From contig CM082591.2 of assembly GCA_040954595.2 (NCBI GenBank), forward strand, positions 6,882,001 to 6,946,000: DNA of 64,000 bases. The letters run 5' to 3'. Below, piece by piece: positions 62,074 through 64,000 of the stretch. The translations under genes were made by a program, and so were the position numbers. The DNA comes from Balanoglossus misakiensis (Eukaryota > Hemichordata). Numbering within the stretch: the stretch's first letter is position 1; every line of letters starts with the position of its first letter. Below the pieces are notes generated by a model. It searched no databases and was not told the DNA's origin. It worked only from the letters and a program-made list of their open reading frames with translations.

Positions 62074-62398
62074 AATTACATTCCTGCTGGGAAGAAGTAT
62101 ACCAGTATACAGTACGGTATAATACTGCTGTACCGGTAGGTGATGGTGAAATTTGTTTCAGGGAAAACTTGACAGTATGTAATTAGTATTGTGACATATT
62201 CATGACTGCGTACTCTACCGGTATACTACGTGATATGACATGATTGTAAAGCAGCTCCCTAAAGGTCAAATGAGGTCACAGTCAGTGTAAAGCCAGGACA
62301 CAACATGAAGGATTAAATATTAACCATAGTCTGCATGTTGCATTATGTCCTACTTTGATTGACAGAATAGTTGGAGCTTAAATTGGAAGTGGCCTGAC

Positions 62399-62756
62399 CA
62401 GAGGTTCCGTTAGATTTTTTTTCTATGCGTACTTCAATATGCATTCAGAATTTACTTTGCGTAAAATGTATCAAAATTGCATAGGAAGTTGAAAGCCTGT
62501 AACAGAACACCACCGTACAATGTTGCAAAGTTTAATCTGTAATGTAGCCTGAGTGAAAATTGCAACATTTCTGTGCGTAAATGTAAAGTTATCTGCGCGT
62601 CCAGTTATTTTTAGCTTGTAAACCTTGCCTATACAATTTCCTTATCTCTAGTGGCTAGAGTCAATACGTACTGGTGTACGCGTCCATCATTGTCTTTGCG
62701 TAATTATGGTCAGAAAGGCGTAAAATATGCAGGATTTTGCGTTAATGGAACCACTG
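62399..62756. mobile_element. hAT-like MITE, copy B
   Basis: Counterpart of 24134-24494 with the same CAGAGGTTCC / GGAACCACTG ends. Flanks are GCCTGAC and GCCGGAC, the second having one change. Confidence 0.55.
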
Positions 62757-63043
62757 GCCGGACTATAAATAATAATTCTCGTACAGTGGTCGACAGAATT
62801 ACAAAATGAGGGATTATTCTGCCAGGGATATGTTGAACAAATGGAGGTTTATATATGAAAGTTCTAATGTCTTCAACAGTGTACATACATTAAAACAGAA
62901 GTTTGGAGTGTATGAAGCAAAGGAAATTAATTGTTCAGATATTCAAATCAAGAAATGTCTGAACTATAGAGTGCGTTGAATTTTAGGGTTGGACTAATCG
63001 GACCTGCACTTTTGAAATGATCAACTTCAATACAACAACATAC

Positions 63044-63152
63044 CTGTTGACAGCTGTAACAGAGCAGCTGAACCTCCCACAGGACACGTCTTGTTTTCAG
63101 GTAGATTAATAAATGCACAGATCCACAAATTTTGGAGGAAGTTGATTCTCAT
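63044..63152 (-). other. Possible 5' non-coding exon of the modular gene, copy B
   Basis: Donor GTCAACAG/gtatgt conserved with copy A at 24778. The upstream limit is unknown. Confidence 0.3.
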
Positions 63153-64000
63153 CAGGCAAAATCAGCAGAAAATCCCGGAGTTCAGTTATGGGCGTACAGG
63201 AGTGCTGTGTGTGGGTTGTCATGTGATATCTGTGTTGTACCCTGGTACTTATTGACACAGTCTGGACAAGGTCAAAGTTCATTCGCTATCACCAACGTTC
63301 AGTTTGTGATACAAACAAGGAGACTACTTATCATTGTATGCATGTCAACAATAGAATGCAACAGCTAGTATGAATAATGAGGATTTATTGGGGCATGTCG
63401 TCTGTAGTTTTTAAAACTTCTAAAGGTGCTTATTATACTCTTCAAAAACCTCACTGCAACTTCACGTGTTAATAGTACCTAATTTTCATGGTTTCCTTGG
63501 TAACTTATTTACAAACTTAAGCAGGTTATTCATAATGTTGATATCATGATGTCAAAGCAGTTTTTGAGTTTGTTGCCATGGTTTTCAGAAGCCCTGTGAC
63601 TGCATGTGGAACAGTGATCTAAGTACAACCAGCTAGAACTGCCCAGTGACATGGAAAGATTTGATTCTCAACACCACTGTAGCCTATATTAGTGGAGCGG
63701 CCAAACCCTAATTTTCAAAGCGATTGTGCATTTTGTGATAAAAGCACCAAACTTGGCTCAGATGTGTGTTAATGTGTTCTAAACAAATTCAGATAGCGAG
63801 CCACTAAATATCTGTTGATGAGTTTCCATGGCAACCAATTTTTCAAAATGGCCACCAATACAGAAAATTTCACCCACCAAATAACAACTGTAAACACCAA
63901 AATAAATTTAGATAACTATATTTGATACAAGGAACTGTGGAAAGAATGATTTGCAAAGATATTATGGTTACTAAACTACTTATAGGGGTAGGTAAGTTAT

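Larger units (their letters stand above)
43345..64000. repeat. Segmental duplication, copy B
   Basis: Direct copy of 8714-25737. It contains copy-specific insertions at 44420-45787, 53636-54727 and 57072-57883, and an extra GT lobe. It lacks the 300-bp A segment and the foldback at 23649. The window ends inside the homology. Confidence 0.95.

Overview
This is eukaryotic (metazoan) DNA. Genes are split by GT-AG introns, the sequence is AT-rich, and it carries LINE fragments, hairpin and terminal-inverted-repeat transposons, microsatellites and a large satellite array. The gene content (glycosyltransferase-like domains joined to an NHL propeller; a ceramide-1-phosphate transfer protein homologue) suggests a marine invertebrate, perhaps a hemichordate or cephalochordate. 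That is an inference; nothing here fixes the species.

Layout. (1) 1-7,750: a minus-strand gene of unknown function with small His/Pro/Arg-rich exons (5,927 down to about 1,542). A 5'-truncated LINE has landed in one of its splice acceptors, and a small TTA-flanked MITE lies at 4,798-5,005. (2) 7,857-8,713: a short array of about 7 units of a 127-bp satellite. (3) 8,714-25,737: copy A of a segmental duplication, holding a multi-exon minus-strand gene. (4) 25,738-31,335: single-copy here, with a third diverged copy of a 1.3-kb segment, a two-exon CPTP/GLTP-domain gene on the plus strand, a LINE 3' remnant and a long (ATGT)n microsatellite. (5) 31,336-43,350: a 12-kb array of about 95 units of the same 127-bp satellite. 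(6) 43,351-64,000: copy B of the duplication.

The central gene. I could join the minus-strand exons of both copies using consensus splice sites and matching phases. Both models come out at whole codons: 4,776 nt (1,591 aa) for copy A and 5,442 nt (1,813 aa) for copy B. The predicted protein has tandem degenerate N-terminal lobes of a GT-B glycosyltransferase, then a complete GT-B-like domain, an alpha/beta module, a repeat-containing coiled coil, short linker exons, and a six-bladed NHL beta-propeller. The paralogues differ in module number: 2 versus 3 extra GT lobes, 6 versus 4 coiled-coil repeats, and two linker exons present in B but missing from A. All changes keep the frame. I do not know this architecture from a named family; it looks like a large modular sensor or adaptor protein.

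Comparing A with B (and a third partial copy) gives filled and empty sites for several mobile elements: a Harbinger-like MITE only in B, a foldback element only in A, an L2/CR1-like LINE only in B, and TTA-flanked MITEs with a preserved empty site at 27,018. Most other open frames in the window are shadows or repeat translations. The many 95-aa ORFs across the satellite are artefacts of its period.
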